From assembly GCA_940337035.1 (NCBI GenBank), contig OW679197.1:42476466-42540465 (forward strand): a stretch of 64,000 bases of DNA. Reading direction: 5' to 3'. This DNA is from Agriotes lineatus (taxonomy: Eukaryota; Arthropoda; Insecta; Coleoptera; Elateridae). Under the pieces are notes generated by a model. The model was given only the letters and a program-made list of their open reading frames with translations. It ran no database searches and was not told where the DNA came from. How positions within the stretch are numbered: the stretch's first letter is position 1; each line of letters starts with the position of its first letter. Position numbers and translations under genes: made by a program. This document shows, one piece after another, positions 37,132 through 49,739 of the stretch.

Positions 37132-37850
37132 AATGGGACGTTTCTACGCCGCCGGCGACGGTTCTTCGCCGCCAGTTCATCGCCGCCGTTTCTACGCCGG
37201 CCGGTTCTCCACCTGCCGTTTCTACGCCGGCCGTTTCTAAACCAGATATATTATTAATTATTATTAGGTACCACAAACTTTTCATAAAATATTTTTGGTG
37301 ATTAGGTCAATAGGAAATTTTAATCCCTCGTTATTACTTAATAATCCTACAGTCTATCTTAGTTGTCTACTGCAACGTTTTACAATACAATGCGCGTATT
37401 AGAAGAATTGTGTTTAGGTTATGGCAACAGGGAACCTTTGAACTATTTACGTGGCCTAGCACACAATTGTTATGAAATTATTTAATTATTTTTTCTCTGT
37501 ACGAAATGATATTTTTACAAATTGTCATAGTATTTTGAGGCTATCGTGTGGTTTTAATGTAAATTAACAAGAAACTTTTAATAGTATTTTTATTTTAAAT
37601 CATTATTTCGTTAATATGGGTAATGTAGTAATAATAAATTAAAATAATGTTTTTCTGTTAATGTGTTGATCAACGCTTGTTTCTTTCTTTAAATTTATGT
37701 ACCGGCGCGGCGTGGCGTAGAATCGGCTGGCGTATAAACGTACTGGCGTAGAAACGGCGGCGATGAACTGGCGGCGAAGAACCGGCGGCGTAGAAACGGC
37801 GGCGATGAACTAGCGGCGAAGAACCGGGAGCGTAGAAACGTCCTAGACCC
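37132..37850. mobile_element. Foldback element with minisatellite arms
   Basis: The arms (about 37135-37245 and 37695-37846) are inverted relative to each other and built from 14-bp GC-rich subunits of form NGGCGGCGWWGAAM (GCGTAGAAA, GCGATGAAC, GCGAAGAAC variants) in a 42-bp higher-order unit. The middle (about 450 bp) is AT-rich and non-coding. GCTGCTGTGGGG flanks it directly on both sides (37120-37131, 37851-37862; 13 bp if a shared C is counted). Removing it restores the RTE-like reading ISNPTAANNDFNKI. The plan recalls Drosophila FB elements, whose inverted repeats are also tandem arrays, but FB has a 9-bp duplication. ORFs here such as 37670-37885 minus simply translate the repeats. Confidence 0.8.
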
Positions 37851-37862
37851 GCTGCTGTGGGG
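37851..37862. repeat. Foldback target-site duplication, right
   Basis: Second copy of GCTGCTGTGGGG. Confidence 0.8.
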
Positions 37863-38118
37863 TTGGATATTATATTTTCTTCCAATCTCTTTATGTATAG
37901 GATTTTTGTTGACTCTATGTTAAAGTTATTGGTGCATAGGTTTTATTTTCTTTTTGAGGTTGACCTTGAAGTGGTATTTACACAAGACTAAGCCATGTCC
38001 TGTTCCAACATTTGCAGAAGTTAATACTCTCACGTCTAAGATCTGACTTGGGTGAATGTCCTTTTTGGTGATGATGTAAATGATGCCAAACGTATATTTG
38101 CGCTGTTCCTTATGCTTA

Positions 38119-38266
38119 TAATAGTATATTATGATACTAGTGTATACGTACGTCTTTAAAGCTCGTGCGACGATTTTAAGAGCACGGCGCAAAGCGGGGT
38201 GCTTTTCACGTCGCTAGTGCTTTAATGGCACTTATACACGTGTATCATACACTATTTTTCTACGGT
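38119..38266 (+). repeat. Foldback element, family A-F copy E
   Basis: Begins TAATAGTATATTATGATACT and ends GTATCATACACTATTTTTCT followed by ACGGTCG. The arms pair around a tip rich in GAGCACGGCGCAAAGCGGGG. 148 bp. It lies at the 5' truncation point of the RTE-like pseudogene, so it may have inserted into it. Confidence 0.7.
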
Positions 38267-38504
38267 CGTAACAAAAATATAAAACTTAGTTCGATGACAC
38301 TTTTTTCATCACATTATGTTAGATATTCTAGGTTATGTTAACATTCAAATTTACGGCAAAGCGTCTTTTAATATAGTATTAAAACACGCCACCAATGATG
38401 TAGAAAAAATATATTATTAATATGACGTTCGTTTTGAGCGAATGGTTTTTTCAGAATTACCTCGTTGTCATTGATGGTATTTTCAGTAGTAATATAACAA
38501 GGGC

Positions 38505-38892
38505 GAGACATACTTACCGATAATTTTGCACACGCCAAGGGTCGAGTGCTGGTTGCAATGAAAACTGTCCCGAGGGCAGGTTTCTAAGAGCAACCAGCAT
38601 GATGACTCTTGGCACGGGCAAAATTATCTGTAGGTGTGTTGCCCGCGTTTATATTTTGAAGATTATTACACAAAACCCTTATACGAAGTATGATTTAAAA
38701 TAGATCCAATAATGCGAAAAAATTCAAATTACTTGTTTCGTGCATTTCTATTTCTTATTATGACATTAACCACGGGGTCGATAATCATCCCTAGGGAGCT
38801 TATCAGGTAATCAGTTCGAGATTGGTCGATTTTCAAAAAATGCATGGTTTTCATTGGCTGATATCAGTCATGTGACAGTTGTGTGTAATAAT
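38505..38892 (+). repeat. Dispersed repeat, type R2, copy 1, with foldback head
   Basis: Homologous to 49312-49739 in the same orientation (GAGACA through GTGTGTAATAAT). The first about 125 bp form a foldback: CTTACCGATAATTTTGC and GAGTGCTGGTTGC pair with GCAACCAGCAT and GCAAAATTATCTGTAGG, with tip CCCGAGGGCAG. The remainder is bounded by ATTATTACACA (38663) and TGTGTAATAAT at the end. This copy lacks about 32 bp present in copy 2, between two GCTTATC direct repeats. Confidence 0.8.
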
Positions 38893-41429
38893 GATTGAAA
38901 CTTTGCATTATGCCAGGGATAGCAGTATTTTCAATTCTGAGATGGAAATCTCTCATTATGAAGGTTTTTGATTTCAAGAGTCGATCTAACAATTTTTGGA
39001 GTTCCTCAAAGAAATTAGTTCGTTGTTGTTTGGGTTTGCCCTATCTGGCATCTATATACTTATCAGGTAGTTTTGGTCAAATAAAAGGATGATATTGCTG
39101 TTTAAATATTGCACTTCGTCAATATCATCCTCAAAATTTTCATTTATTAGTATCCTGAACCCAGCTTGTGCTCTTTTAACCTTGCCGCTGTAAAACAGGA
39201 GGATTTTCATAACCCTTTTTCCCATTTGCTCGCCGTGTCGTTCTTCCTTACTACCCGTCCATTTTCCGAGGTTTGGTTAACAGTTCTTTGAGTAATTTTA
39301 ATCCTCCTCCGTTGTCTGAGCTTGGAACCGGCAGTGATAGCTGATGAATTACTCAAGCCATCCACCCCATGCAAAGTTAATTTCAAATTGAAAATCTATT
39401 CAAAAATAATTTATTTCATACCTTATTGCGATAGTCTTTGCTACCTATTATTTGGACAAGAAACTTATATTATGCGTTAAATAAATATTAAATTGTGAAA
39501 ACAATAAAAAAAACTAACTTTTTAAAAGTAAACGATAGCAACGTCATATTTTACAGAAATGATTTGCAGTTATTACAGATAACGTTGATGCTAGTTATAA
39601 TTGTTACAAAATATTTTTGTGACATTACAGCCATTAAGAAATTGAAACTTTCTGTCATAACTTGAAGGATGTTTCCTTTAGTGCCGGTATTGTTAACAAC
39701 ATTTCCAAAGAACTTAAATGGTTTAAAAGTACCAAAGACATTTGAGTGATAAGGTGGCAACTCTCACTCCAGCCAAAAAGTACATAACACAAAAAACATA
39801 TTTAGGGACATACCTGATTTCAGACTTTTTTCTTCAAAATTCCTTGATATAAAAAATCGACAATATTTATTTTCTCTTGAGTTAATGCTCGCTCTGCTTG
39901 TTTTTAGACTACTTGAGGTGTTTTGATTTTTGTGTTAAAATCAATTTATATGTATTTTTAGAAAATAATGTTAACTTTGTTTTTGATTATGTTTAATAAA
40001 ATATCCTAATTATACATCGATCTCTATTCACTATTCAGAAAGTCGCAGCAGGGTTAAAGCAGCAAAAAAGATTTTACTGGATAACTGTTGCAACTAGTAT
40101 TTTGCTGTAGGAATAAATGTTTTTCATCTTCTTAGGAAATTTCCTTGTATTTTATTTATATACAACAGCAAACGGTATATGCATAAACTATCAAGATGTT
40201 ATTTTGACTACTTTGAGAATTTATTTGATTAAAAAAATTATGTAGGCATAGAACCCCTGTCTTTTTTCTATTTCAAATTTATGTGCTACCTAACTACATA
40301 GGTTTTACAGCACTACTATAAGATTTCAATTTAGGTTTGAGCAAATAAACTAAACACTTAAAAAGGTACGTGCGAAAGCACAAGCGAGCAGAGAAGCAGA
40401 TATTTCAAATAACAGGTATTAGAAAACTTCGTGACTAATGTTTGCAGAGGTCCAGATCTACTCAAAAAGGAACAATTTTTCCTAGATGTTAGTGTTAGTG
40501 TATAACACATTTAGATTCAGATAACCTCCTAAAATTTATTATCGAATAAGAAATAACATCATATATAAAGTCGCATTTCCAGTCTGCCTGTAACAGAAAA
40601 ACTAGGAAAAACTTCGGTGAAATACCAATAAATAAAACAATAGAAAATATATTGTACCTACTAGTTGCTTGCATGAACTAAATTGCTCACGTCAGTCATC
40701 AACATGCTATTACAGCAGTTTAATTACATTGTTTACTGTAATTAGTGTATTACAATTACAAAGTAAATGCTATAATTATATAAGTAGCTAACTAATAATG
40801 GTGTTTGTTATGCTTAATAATTTTCAAAACAATTGTGGCTGCAATTTACTATAAAAATTACGCAAAGCATATCATTTAAAAATTATATGCAATATAAATA
40901 TTAGTATCAATGCGTTACTCGTATCAGTGTGTGTGTAGGTGTGTATTGTGAATCTCACAATTGATTACTTTAAGTTCTATATCATTTAAGACATACTGTA
41001 TTCACAATAAAATTAAACGTTTTTGAAATTTAATTAATTGGGATACTTGTACATAAGTAGAAGAAAATAAAGTATAAACGGTTCTGTTCGTTTATGTGAA
41101 TGTTCTTTTCAAACTCATTATAAAAACTAATTTTGTATGTGTCTCTGACTATATTTAAAGGTGATTTATCTAAAAATAATTTATAAACTAGAGGAATACT
41201 AATTTTAATTCATAAAACGTAATTAAGGTAATAAGATTAAATTACATGCTGGCCTACAACTACCTACATTTTGTATTGGATTAGTTTAATTTTTTGAAGA
41301 ATATTCTTCAAAAATATCCCGACTTATTTAATTCTAATGTACACAATAACAGAATATTCAACTTTTAGGAAACAAGTCCCCCTTAAACTTTTCAAATCAA
41401 GGCCTTGTAGTCGTTTTGAACTGAATGTA
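38893..41429. other. AT-rich non-coding stretch
   Basis: No recognisable gene or repeat. Nothing among the ORFs at 38895-39092 or 39551-39760 resembles a known family. Confidence 0.4.
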
Positions 41430-41779
41430 CCGGGTGGCCATAAATATCTGATATCACATTACCTTTGGAATCAACACCGCTTTATTAAAGTGATGAATCC
41501 AACTATACACGAAATGTCATTAATGTCATTAGAACTAAAATTCCTATCTGTCAAAAATTATTACAGATTGCAATAAGTATTGAAGTTAGAACGGGAGGTT
41601 TTTATAATCGAGTCGTAGGCTAAACTGCAGAATCTGGGGCATATTCCCCTCCTCTTATTTGCATTTTATTACATTTCATACCAATACTTATTATAATTGA
41701 AATATGTATAATGCTAACCAACATTTATAAGTAGCTAATTCCATGGCTACCGGGATCTCAGATATTTATGGCCACCCGG
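41430..41779. mobile_element. MITE with TA duplication
   Basis: CCGGGTGGCCATAAATATCTG at the left is the inverse of CAGATATTTATGGCCACCCGG at the right. TA flanks at 41428-41429 and 41780-41781. 350 bp with terminal inverted repeats of about 25-30 bp. The ORF at 41337-41576 runs through its left end and is chance. Confidence 0.75.
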
Positions 41780-42559
41780 TACAAAATAAAATTTTACACT
41801 TTTTTATTTTAATCCAATTTTAATGATAACTTGTGCTATTCCTATAAATCATTGTATAATTTTATGACAGTGGTTTAATCCCTCGATTCATCGTGGGAAA
41901 TTACAGCAGTAGGCGTTTTATAAAATGCCTCAAATTAATAAAAACATACACAACGAGCAAATTCAGCAAATAAAGCTCGAGTGTGGTCGGAAACTGAAAG
42001 GAAATAATGAGGTCACGTAATGTTTACGGTTAACTTGATTTGAGCTGAAATCCGACGGATTTTCACTTCGAACCTAAATAAATTTTAGTAAAACAATTGT
42101 TCCGTATCCTGAGCTTTTCAGTCAGCGGAAAAGTTTAGATTCAAATAAATATCCTGTGCAATGGCAATACAGCATTTATATATAAAATTTACGGTAGATG
42201 TGTTGCGCCAGTTGCGAAACGCACATTCTGTATTAGCAAAGTTTAAAAAATTATACGCGGTATTTACTCTTATTTTTACCAGAAAATTTGTGTTGGAAAG
42301 CGACAATTTAAAGTTTTAATGTGACAAAATTAGTTCAAGTCTGATACGTATATTAAAATTCTGTCACGCAAGGAGTTGTCAACCAACTGTGGCGTTATTA
42401 GTCATTTAGTTCCTAAGTAGAGCAGGATTTTTATAGTACTGCGAATGATATGGCTGGGCTATTGTATTGTATTAAATATTAATTTATAATAAATACCGCC
42501 TATAATTTGCTCTGCCCGGCTTTCGCTTGTGTTATATTTTTATTTATAATTTAAATTTA
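41780..42559. other. Non-coding stretch, nothing recognised
   Basis: Short ORFs only. Confidence 0.4.
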
Positions 42560-43448
42560 ATTCATGACTGTGTCTCATGGGCTGGGTTGTTACAACCTGC
42601 CAATTTATTATTTAGATATGTAAAATTAGTTACTAATATACTGGCTTTTATATTAATTGTTCTGCTTTTTTATTGAATCCAATCGTTTCTACGCTGCCTA
42701 TTTAACTTATATTATAGCCTAGTACTAGATTTAGATTTATGGGAAAACTCAAATTTCAAATTATCGCGACGTTATAACGCAGAAAACAAATCAGAGTTGG
42801 CTTAACTTAAATCAGTTACGTCTGCTATTACTTATCGATGCGTTGCTTAAGTTATATTAAGTAAGTAAACAACACCACTTTATAGCAAAACGGAAAAACG
42901 GACCTCCTTATTATCGGTTGGCCTGCCCTGCAAGCCTCCTAATAACTCACCAAAGTAATGCTCGTCGTCTGCTCTGTGCTCTCGGCTCCAGTCTCAGCTT
43001 TCGGTTACAATTTCAGATCCTGTGGCTACAGCTAGGGCGACGCTGCGATACACAATGGTGACTGCATTTCCTGAGTTTCGAAGTCTGATTCTTATTTGGA
43101 CCACCCATAAATCACTACCAAAAACACCAGCTAAACTCCATGCACACATCTACACTTTTTCCCTTCTGCAGAAGCGCAAGTCTATCAACACCCAACTAAT
43201 GTGAAAATACTTTTTGAATTTGATAAATTAGTATTTATTACCTTTTCTTGTCAAGTCAATGCTAATTTTATTTTTATTACAATTTCAGTTTCAAATTACC
43301 TATTTCAATGCTAATGTTATTTCAGTAGATTTTAAAATTGTAATTATCACATTTATGGAATATTTTAAATTAATATTTTCAATGCTTGAATTATATTAAT
43401 TCCTATCATAATTGTATTAGCTGAAATTGTGGTCATTGCAATAGATAA
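42560..43448 (+). repeat. Dispersed repeat, type R1, copy 2
   Basis: Same family and orientation as 26390-27275. It carries an extra GC-richer block of about 150 bp near 42950-43100 that the other copy lacks, while the other copy has its own extra sequence near 26990-27110. No coding shared. Confidence 0.75.
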
Positions 43449-44414
43449 ATATTTTTAAATACGTTCTATAAGTTATATACAACAATTATCTAAAACACTA
43501 TTTTCAATTCATTGGAGTTTTAAATAAAATTTTACCTTTTTTTTTCGTTTTTCAAAACTAATAGAGGTTTTTATGGTAAATGTCTTCCCCCCCCCCCCCA
43601 TTAAAATAACTTATTTTGATCTTGTTACTGATATAAGGTTTACTATGTTTATTAGGAAGTTTTTGCACACCGTCACGTTAAAATAACGTTACCCTAAATT
43701 CGAAAAAGTTGATTTTGATTGGTTGTATCCTTGACATCGCTAGGTAACATAAGCTTGAACGGGCCTCTATTTTAGCGTAACGAAATTGCAAAAACTCGCT
43801 ATTATCATAAATAACCCAGTTAATATATGCAAATCTGCCGTAGTTGATTAATCATAAAACAAACAAAAACGTCGATTTGTATTCATATTTGATCGTATAT
43901 GCCACAATTTCGTATTCGAAATTCAAAAAGTTCCGAAACCGAAGTTGTTCGTCCGTTATCTTTGCATAACCAGGTTTGTTTGGTGCGTACGACCAGCTGT
44001 CCCATTATTTCATTTGTGAATATATTACTCAATAAATAAGATGTGGTATTTGAAGTCTTTATTTTCCACACTTAGCGTGAGTATTCATACGTATTTGTTG
44101 CAGTATTAATGTTTGACTTTGCAGTGCTGCCCTAGAACCCACCTCTGAAATCGAAACAATTTTGAAATCTGAAACACAACTGGGCTTTGAGAGTTTCCAA
44201 ACAGGAATTGTGCACCTCTATTATAAAAGGGAAATTTACATTCGTTATTTAACAACTAAACTAAAAATTTTGTATAATTAACCGGAGTAACTATACTTAC
44301 AAAATTGGATACTTTTTTATGAGAGATTGCAGCTGATATTAAGATAACATTTGGTACACTGAAATGCCTAATGAAATACAGTTAATTAGACACATTTGTG
44401 ATAACTATCCTAAT
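43449..44414. other. AT-rich stretch with a poly-C tract
   Basis: A run of 13 C lies at 43587-43599, unusual in this AT-rich window. Otherwise nothing recognised. Confidence 0.6.
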
Positions 44415-45045
44415 CCAGTAGAGTAGATTTTTAAAAATAAATTACTTAAACAAAGAAAAACGCACTCCCCTGTACTTTTTAGGACTCGCCGTTTTGCAAA
44501 GAAAATCATAATTATTATTTTTTCTAGTAGGCACACCGTTTTCAAGATATTTTTGTTAATCTATACAATTTATTGAAAAGTTTAAAATGTAATAATTCTT
44601 ATTACAGAAAAGCTGTACATTCGAGAATTGGATAATAATACGATTGTAAGAAAATGGAAAAGAAAATCACTTTATAAAATATCTAATAAACCAGCAAACA
44701 AAAATCTTTAAACATCCTGTATACTTCGTTTAGCAAGCATTTTCTGAAAAGCAGTTACAAAACGCTTTGTAATATTTTGACTTATTCTATTGCAAAGCAA
44801 CACAGAAAGACAGCAACGTTCTTAAATAAAAAAATACACATTCCTTTTAATAAATTGTGAAGCACAAATATCTCAAAAACGAAAATCCTTATTGAAAAAA
44901 GTACTGATGACCTCTTCTGTAAAATTTTATTATCAGTCTAAACAACTCTTCTCGCAAGGAAGGAATGCAGGGGGTAATTTTTCTTTTATTTAAATAATTT
45001 ATTTAAAAAGATCTACGCCACCGGATTGCACCAGTTTACCAATTA
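44415..45045. mobile_element. Decayed foldback element
   Basis: The left arm (about 44418-44600, with GTAGATTTTTAAAAATAAAT and CAATTTATTGAAAAG) pairs imperfectly with the right arm (about 44840-45040, with ATTTATTTAAAAAGATCTAC and CTTTTAATAAATTGTG). Ends not defined and no coding. Confidence 0.55.
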
Positions 45046-45297
45046 GCCACGTAAATTGTATTTTATTACACATATGAGTATGCCAAATTTCAATTTTATA
45101 TATTCTCTACTGTTTGACATATCTTGAAAACAAAGCAAACTAGTTTTTTAAATCGCTGGGACTTAAATAGTGAAAAAAGTGTAGATAATTTGTTTTGGTC
45201 AGTATGATATTTACTATCTAAAAAATGCGGGACAGCAACAGGGATATATCTATATAACTGATTATAATGATAGTCCATTTTAATTGTAGATTAAATT

Positions 45298-46080
45298 ATT
45301 CATAAATTAAAATATCCCTATGTCTTCATACTAAAGAGAAATTACTTCGACGAGCATTTTATTAAACAAAATGTAAAAACGAGCTTTCAAGGTGTTGACT
45401 CAGTACTCATGTAATCAATCATATTTTGAGGCTTATCATCTTCTAAACTATTGATCAGATTTTCAAAAGCAAGATATGTACGTATAGGTACGGCCATGGC
45501 CGATGATATTGTGTCCCATTAAAAAAAGTTAATTTGGCAACATATTTTGAAATATAAAGCTAAATATTCTGTGCAAGTGCATAACCGTATTTTTTTACAT
45601 CTTTGGTAGTTTTTCAAAGTTGGGAGACCTTGTGTATTGCAAGATATTTTCCAGCTACCGTAATATATTAGTCTCGTAAGTTAGCCATGTTTGCATCGAT
45701 AATCGAAAGCCGCTCTGCAGTTTACTGAAGCTCTTGTCGCTAATGCATACTAATTATTTTTTCTATTATAGCCATATTTTCTTTATATGTAAACAAAACC
45801 AAAATCTACATAATATTTGTTGTTTAAAGAAATGTACGGTTGTTTTTAAATTTAAATATAAATATACCCCTCAACAGTCAACTTACACGTTATGATACAT
45901 TGAAACAAATTATATTTGAACTGTAAATGTAAATTTAATTTTTCATAATTGAAATAGACCTATGTCTTCATACTAAAGATAAATTACTTCGACGAGCATT
46001 CTATTGAACAAAATGTAACATCGAGCTTTCAAGGCGTTGACTCAGTACTCATGTAATCAATCATATTTTGAGGCTTGTCA
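45298..46080. mobile_element. Unclassified element flanked by about 140-bp direct repeats
   Basis: 45298-45438 and 45942-46080 are direct repeats of about 140 bp (CCTATGTCTTCATACTAAAG through CATATTTTGAGGCTT) with about ten differences. Between them lies a core of about 490 bp (45441-45928) that recurs alone at 50027-50442. The plan resembles a terminal-repeat element in miniature (TRIM), but the repeats do not clearly start TG and end CA, and the second core copy has no flanking repeats. Alternative: a core element inserted within a tandemly duplicated host segment. Confidence 0.55.
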
Positions 46081-49000
46081 AGTGTACAAAAGTTCTATAA
46101 TGGACAAGGAAATGTTTTTATTTTGCGTATATAAATTTTAAATTCGAGTAGTGTTCTTTTACATTTTATGTTTTATAAAACTGAAGTGGGCTTGATTCAG
46201 TTTTAATCTAGTATCACATTTTAAAAAAGGTAAAGACTAACCTTGTTCAGTTATTTTTACAGAACTGCTTCTTTATCATAACTAAAAGCTTTGCTGGAGA
46301 TACCTTTATTTTTTGTAATCACATTTCAAACTGTTAGTTACCTTATTTATTAAATGAATTCTTTCTTCGAGATTTAGAAATAACTGCTCTGCACGGTAAC
46401 GTTCATTCAAATCCTGTAAATGCTCATCATAAAAAGTTAATTGCCAATATTAACCGTTTTATATTCTTAAACCCACCCCTCATTAATTACAGCAATTCTT
46501 CTCGGAGAACCAGCTGAGATAATAGGGGAATTTTATTATTTTATTGGGAAAATTATGGTATTATGCAAAGTTGAATTTGCATAGTAATAAGAAGAATGAG
46601 TAATTATGGTTATCGATTGTGTCTCATTTATTGGCTGGTAATTAACGAGCTAATTTAGGACGAATCCGCGGTGACTATGCTAATGATCAGAACATTTGTT
46701 TTTTGTACGATTAACTTGATAAGAGGCTTCCACGAATGGGGCCCCCAATTAATCCACTGCGAGTTCCGGTTCAATGGGATTGCCGGGAACTGCCACTTAA
46801 TAACCCTAACTTGGGTTCAGTTAGTTGTTGGAGTGAAACAAGACTTAACAAACACGAGTATATTGAGTAACAACGATTACAAACGTCACTGATGGACCGA
46901 TGGTTTTTTACAAAAGCTTCAACTGTTGTGACACGCTTGGATTGGCCACGCGAAAATAGCGAATTGCGCGTAACCGTAACACAAAACAACCTGGAAACGA
47001 CTTTACCAGGGAGTTAGACCGAAACGCAAACTAGCACAAAGCATAGCTGAACTTGCTTCCTCGAGGCTCTGAATCTAACTAACTCTGAATTTACAGCGAG
47101 ACGAACTCGCCAATTCAAGGAGGGGCAAGCTCAAACACTATTGGCTGAGGCGATCCTGCGTAGCCAATCGGAGCATCGCACGTTATTTAGGAAAAATGCT
47201 TATTCTAAGAAACCTTAATGCTAAGCTCTCTCAATGAGGCAATTGAACGAAATCCATAAACCCATGATTCCCAAATATGCTAAGTCGGCTTAAGTTCTAG
47301 TAGAAAATGTATCCATCCGCTTTAAAGCCATTAAGGGAAGCTTACAAATTCCTTTCCAACATTAACAGAGGCAAACAAATACGGCAAGATGCAAATTTGG
47401 CTTTACCACGACCTTTGAATGAGATAAAACAGTTATGACTTGAATTACGTGATTAATTATAATCAAAAAGGTTTTGATGCACGCATCTGTGTGAATCAAA
47501 CAACATTTGTCCCTTTTCTCACTACGTAATACGCTGGTTTAAATGGAATCGATTGAACTTGAAAACCTTTGTGCTTGTTACATCATATGAAGCTGTAATT
47601 ATGTATAATAACAAGTAATTATAGGTTTTGTTTTGAAATTAGCGGTTTCAGTTTTATCATCGAAATGACATTGCTTTATATCACTGGCATTGAAATGAAA
47701 GTTCATACATAATTATAAACTATACAACGGGATTAAATAACTTTCAATGTATTTTAATGTATATCATGCCTTATAATCAAATATTAAAATAGGTTTATAA
47801 GACCTTATTAATGTGGACATCAGTTATTGTCAAATTTTCGTAATTCTTAACAACCCTATATATGATAGGTCAGCAAGGAAAACAATTTAAAAAAATCGTG
47901 GTCGACGTTCATATTATATGTTCAAATTATTCGCGATACGCTATATTTGTGGGTAATGGCATATGTCCCATTTTTAATACCATCTCTGCTGATGCTTTAA
48001 ATATAAAAAAGCCTTCTTAACTAGAATGTGGTTGATACCTCTTAGCCACACATTGATTATCGATATTGGAATTTCCATATTTATGTATTTAAATTGGGGC
48101 TACTCCAAAAGTAATCTAATACGTTGCTGAAAATTAAAAATATGGCAGTAAATTATTTTTGACAAGACACCACTCTTGCTCTGAATTAATTTATAAAATA
48201 TTTTAATTTACTATTAGAGCAGCTGCTGCTACTACAATTGTTTTAATTTTAAAAGGATTTACCTTGAAATTACTCTTTAAACAATTCCAATCACGACTAT
48301 AATTCCATGTTTCTGAATATCGATGCACCTCTAAGCGTGATGTAATGAAACAAAAGCAATACTATGCATTTTCAAGTATTTACCTCTATCTATCGTTTCA
48401 ATGAATAAGTACTCTTTCTCGCTTTATACGTCGATATAATTGTGTTTTTTTTTATGTAATTACTATTCGAACACAATAGATCTCAACCCATTGTCCGAGA
48501 GGACATTCAAAAAATAAAATTGTATACAACCAAAACGCGATTGCAGTTCCCCTAATTAATGGATAAAAACTCGACAAATACAAATATTGGTTCATACTTA
48601 TAAAGCTCCATGGTTCGCACACAAGCATCTGCAAGCGCAAAAGTGACATTAAGATGTCTACAGCATTATATTTTTTAATTTTTCTTTTTCTATTTTAACA
48701 CACAATACAAATTAATAATAATTTACGTGCAAATTTAAGTAGAAAACTTAATAAATTTTCTTTAATTTATACAAATATAATTGAATATTTTGTTTAGAGG
48801 TTGGAAATGGAGGTTGTCCACAACGAATTGCATTTTTTTGTCAGTAGTTCGCGATTTTTCAAAAGTTCAAAACATAATCCATATATCAATTTTTTAATGT
48901 GCAGAGCACTACTTCAATTCCATTTACACTACATATTTCGACATACCAGTAAGTTTGTTATTATCCTAAAAACCACAACGCCAAAGTCGTTGTGATAGAT

Positions 49001-49311
49001 ACATCAGGTTGTTTCAATATCCTAGAAAAGCTCTATTATGTATGTCTTGACTACCAAAGATGTATTTAAGTTATTTAACTTTAAATTTTAAAAGTATTTT
49101 TAACCGCTACGATCGACTTGTGAGGAAAAGGCGTTACAAACTCATTTTTTTTTGTAAGGGGGCGCCTTTTAATTTTACGATTTCATCGGTTATGACGTTA
49201 CCTACATATCTTAATTTTGAAATTCTAAGCAATAGTTTAAAAGCCATGACCTAAGAGGTAATTTTGGAAAAAATCGACAATTAATTATCAATAGTCAATA
49301 GTAATCTAACA
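46081..49311. other. Non-coding stretch with a GC-richer patch
   Basis: 46640-47200 is distinctly less AT-rich than its neighbours and contains only chance ORFs. It could be unique host regulatory DNA or an unrecognised TE end. The rest is AT-rich with nothing recognised. Confidence 0.4.
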
Positions 49312-49739
49312 GAGACAGACTTACCGATAATTTTGCACACGCCAAGGGTCGAGTGCTGGTTGCAATGAAAACTGCTCCGAAGGTTTGCCCGAGGGCAGTT
49401 TTCTAAGGGCAACTAGCACAATGACTCTTGGCACGGGCAAAATTATATGTAAGTGTGTCGGCCGCGTTTATATTTTGAAGATTATTACACAAAACCCGTA
49501 TACGAATTATGATTTAAAATGATCTAATAATGCAAAAAAACTCAAATTGTTTGTTTCTTGCATTTCTATTTCTAATTATGAGACCATCCACGGGGTCGAT
49601 AATCGTCCCTAGGGAGCTTATCGCTTGGTAAGCAGCCCACGGGCGCTTATCAGGTAATCTGTTCGGGATTGGTCGATTTTCAAAAAATGCATGGTTTTCA
49701 TTGGCTGATGTCAGTCATGTGACAGTTGTGTGTAATAAT
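49312..49739 (+). repeat. Dispersed repeat, type R2, copy 2
   Basis: Homologous to 38505-38892, with the same foldback head and ATTATTACACA/TGTGTAATAAT-bounded tail. It retains the segment between two GCTTATC repeats (around 49618-49650) that copy 1 has lost. Confidence 0.8.

Larger units (their letters stand above)
34370..38106 (-). pseudogene. RTE-like non-LTR retrotransposon ORF2 pseudogene, split by two insertions
   Basis: Reading the minus strand from high to low coordinates, the domain order is intact. The endonuclease end comes first: YIITKKDIHPSQILDVRVL then SANVGTGHGLV near 38080-37990, where the usual SDH is TGH. Next is the linker (about 37120-36600). RT motif 1 follows (DPENYRAVNLLNSTSKLL near 36470-36420), then the first Asp motif FHCLVDLKYFFDRVKLADVL (about 36265-36205), GIRQSGSMSPTLFN (about 36130-36085), and the catalytic box, here VLCSGDDGILM instead of YADD (35972-35990). 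After that come SMRCSYLGIDIA and RIYIATVRPVLTYTTE (spanning the hAT MITE), and PPGRPPKRW at about 34420. Stops are frequent. It is the best-preserved of four RTE-like relics here. Reading continues across both inserted elements, proving that they landed in it. Confidence 0.85.

Noticed and set aside
37670..37885. ORF with repeated RRRFYA-type peptide
   Set aside because: It is a translation of the 14-bp minisatellite arm, not a protein gene.
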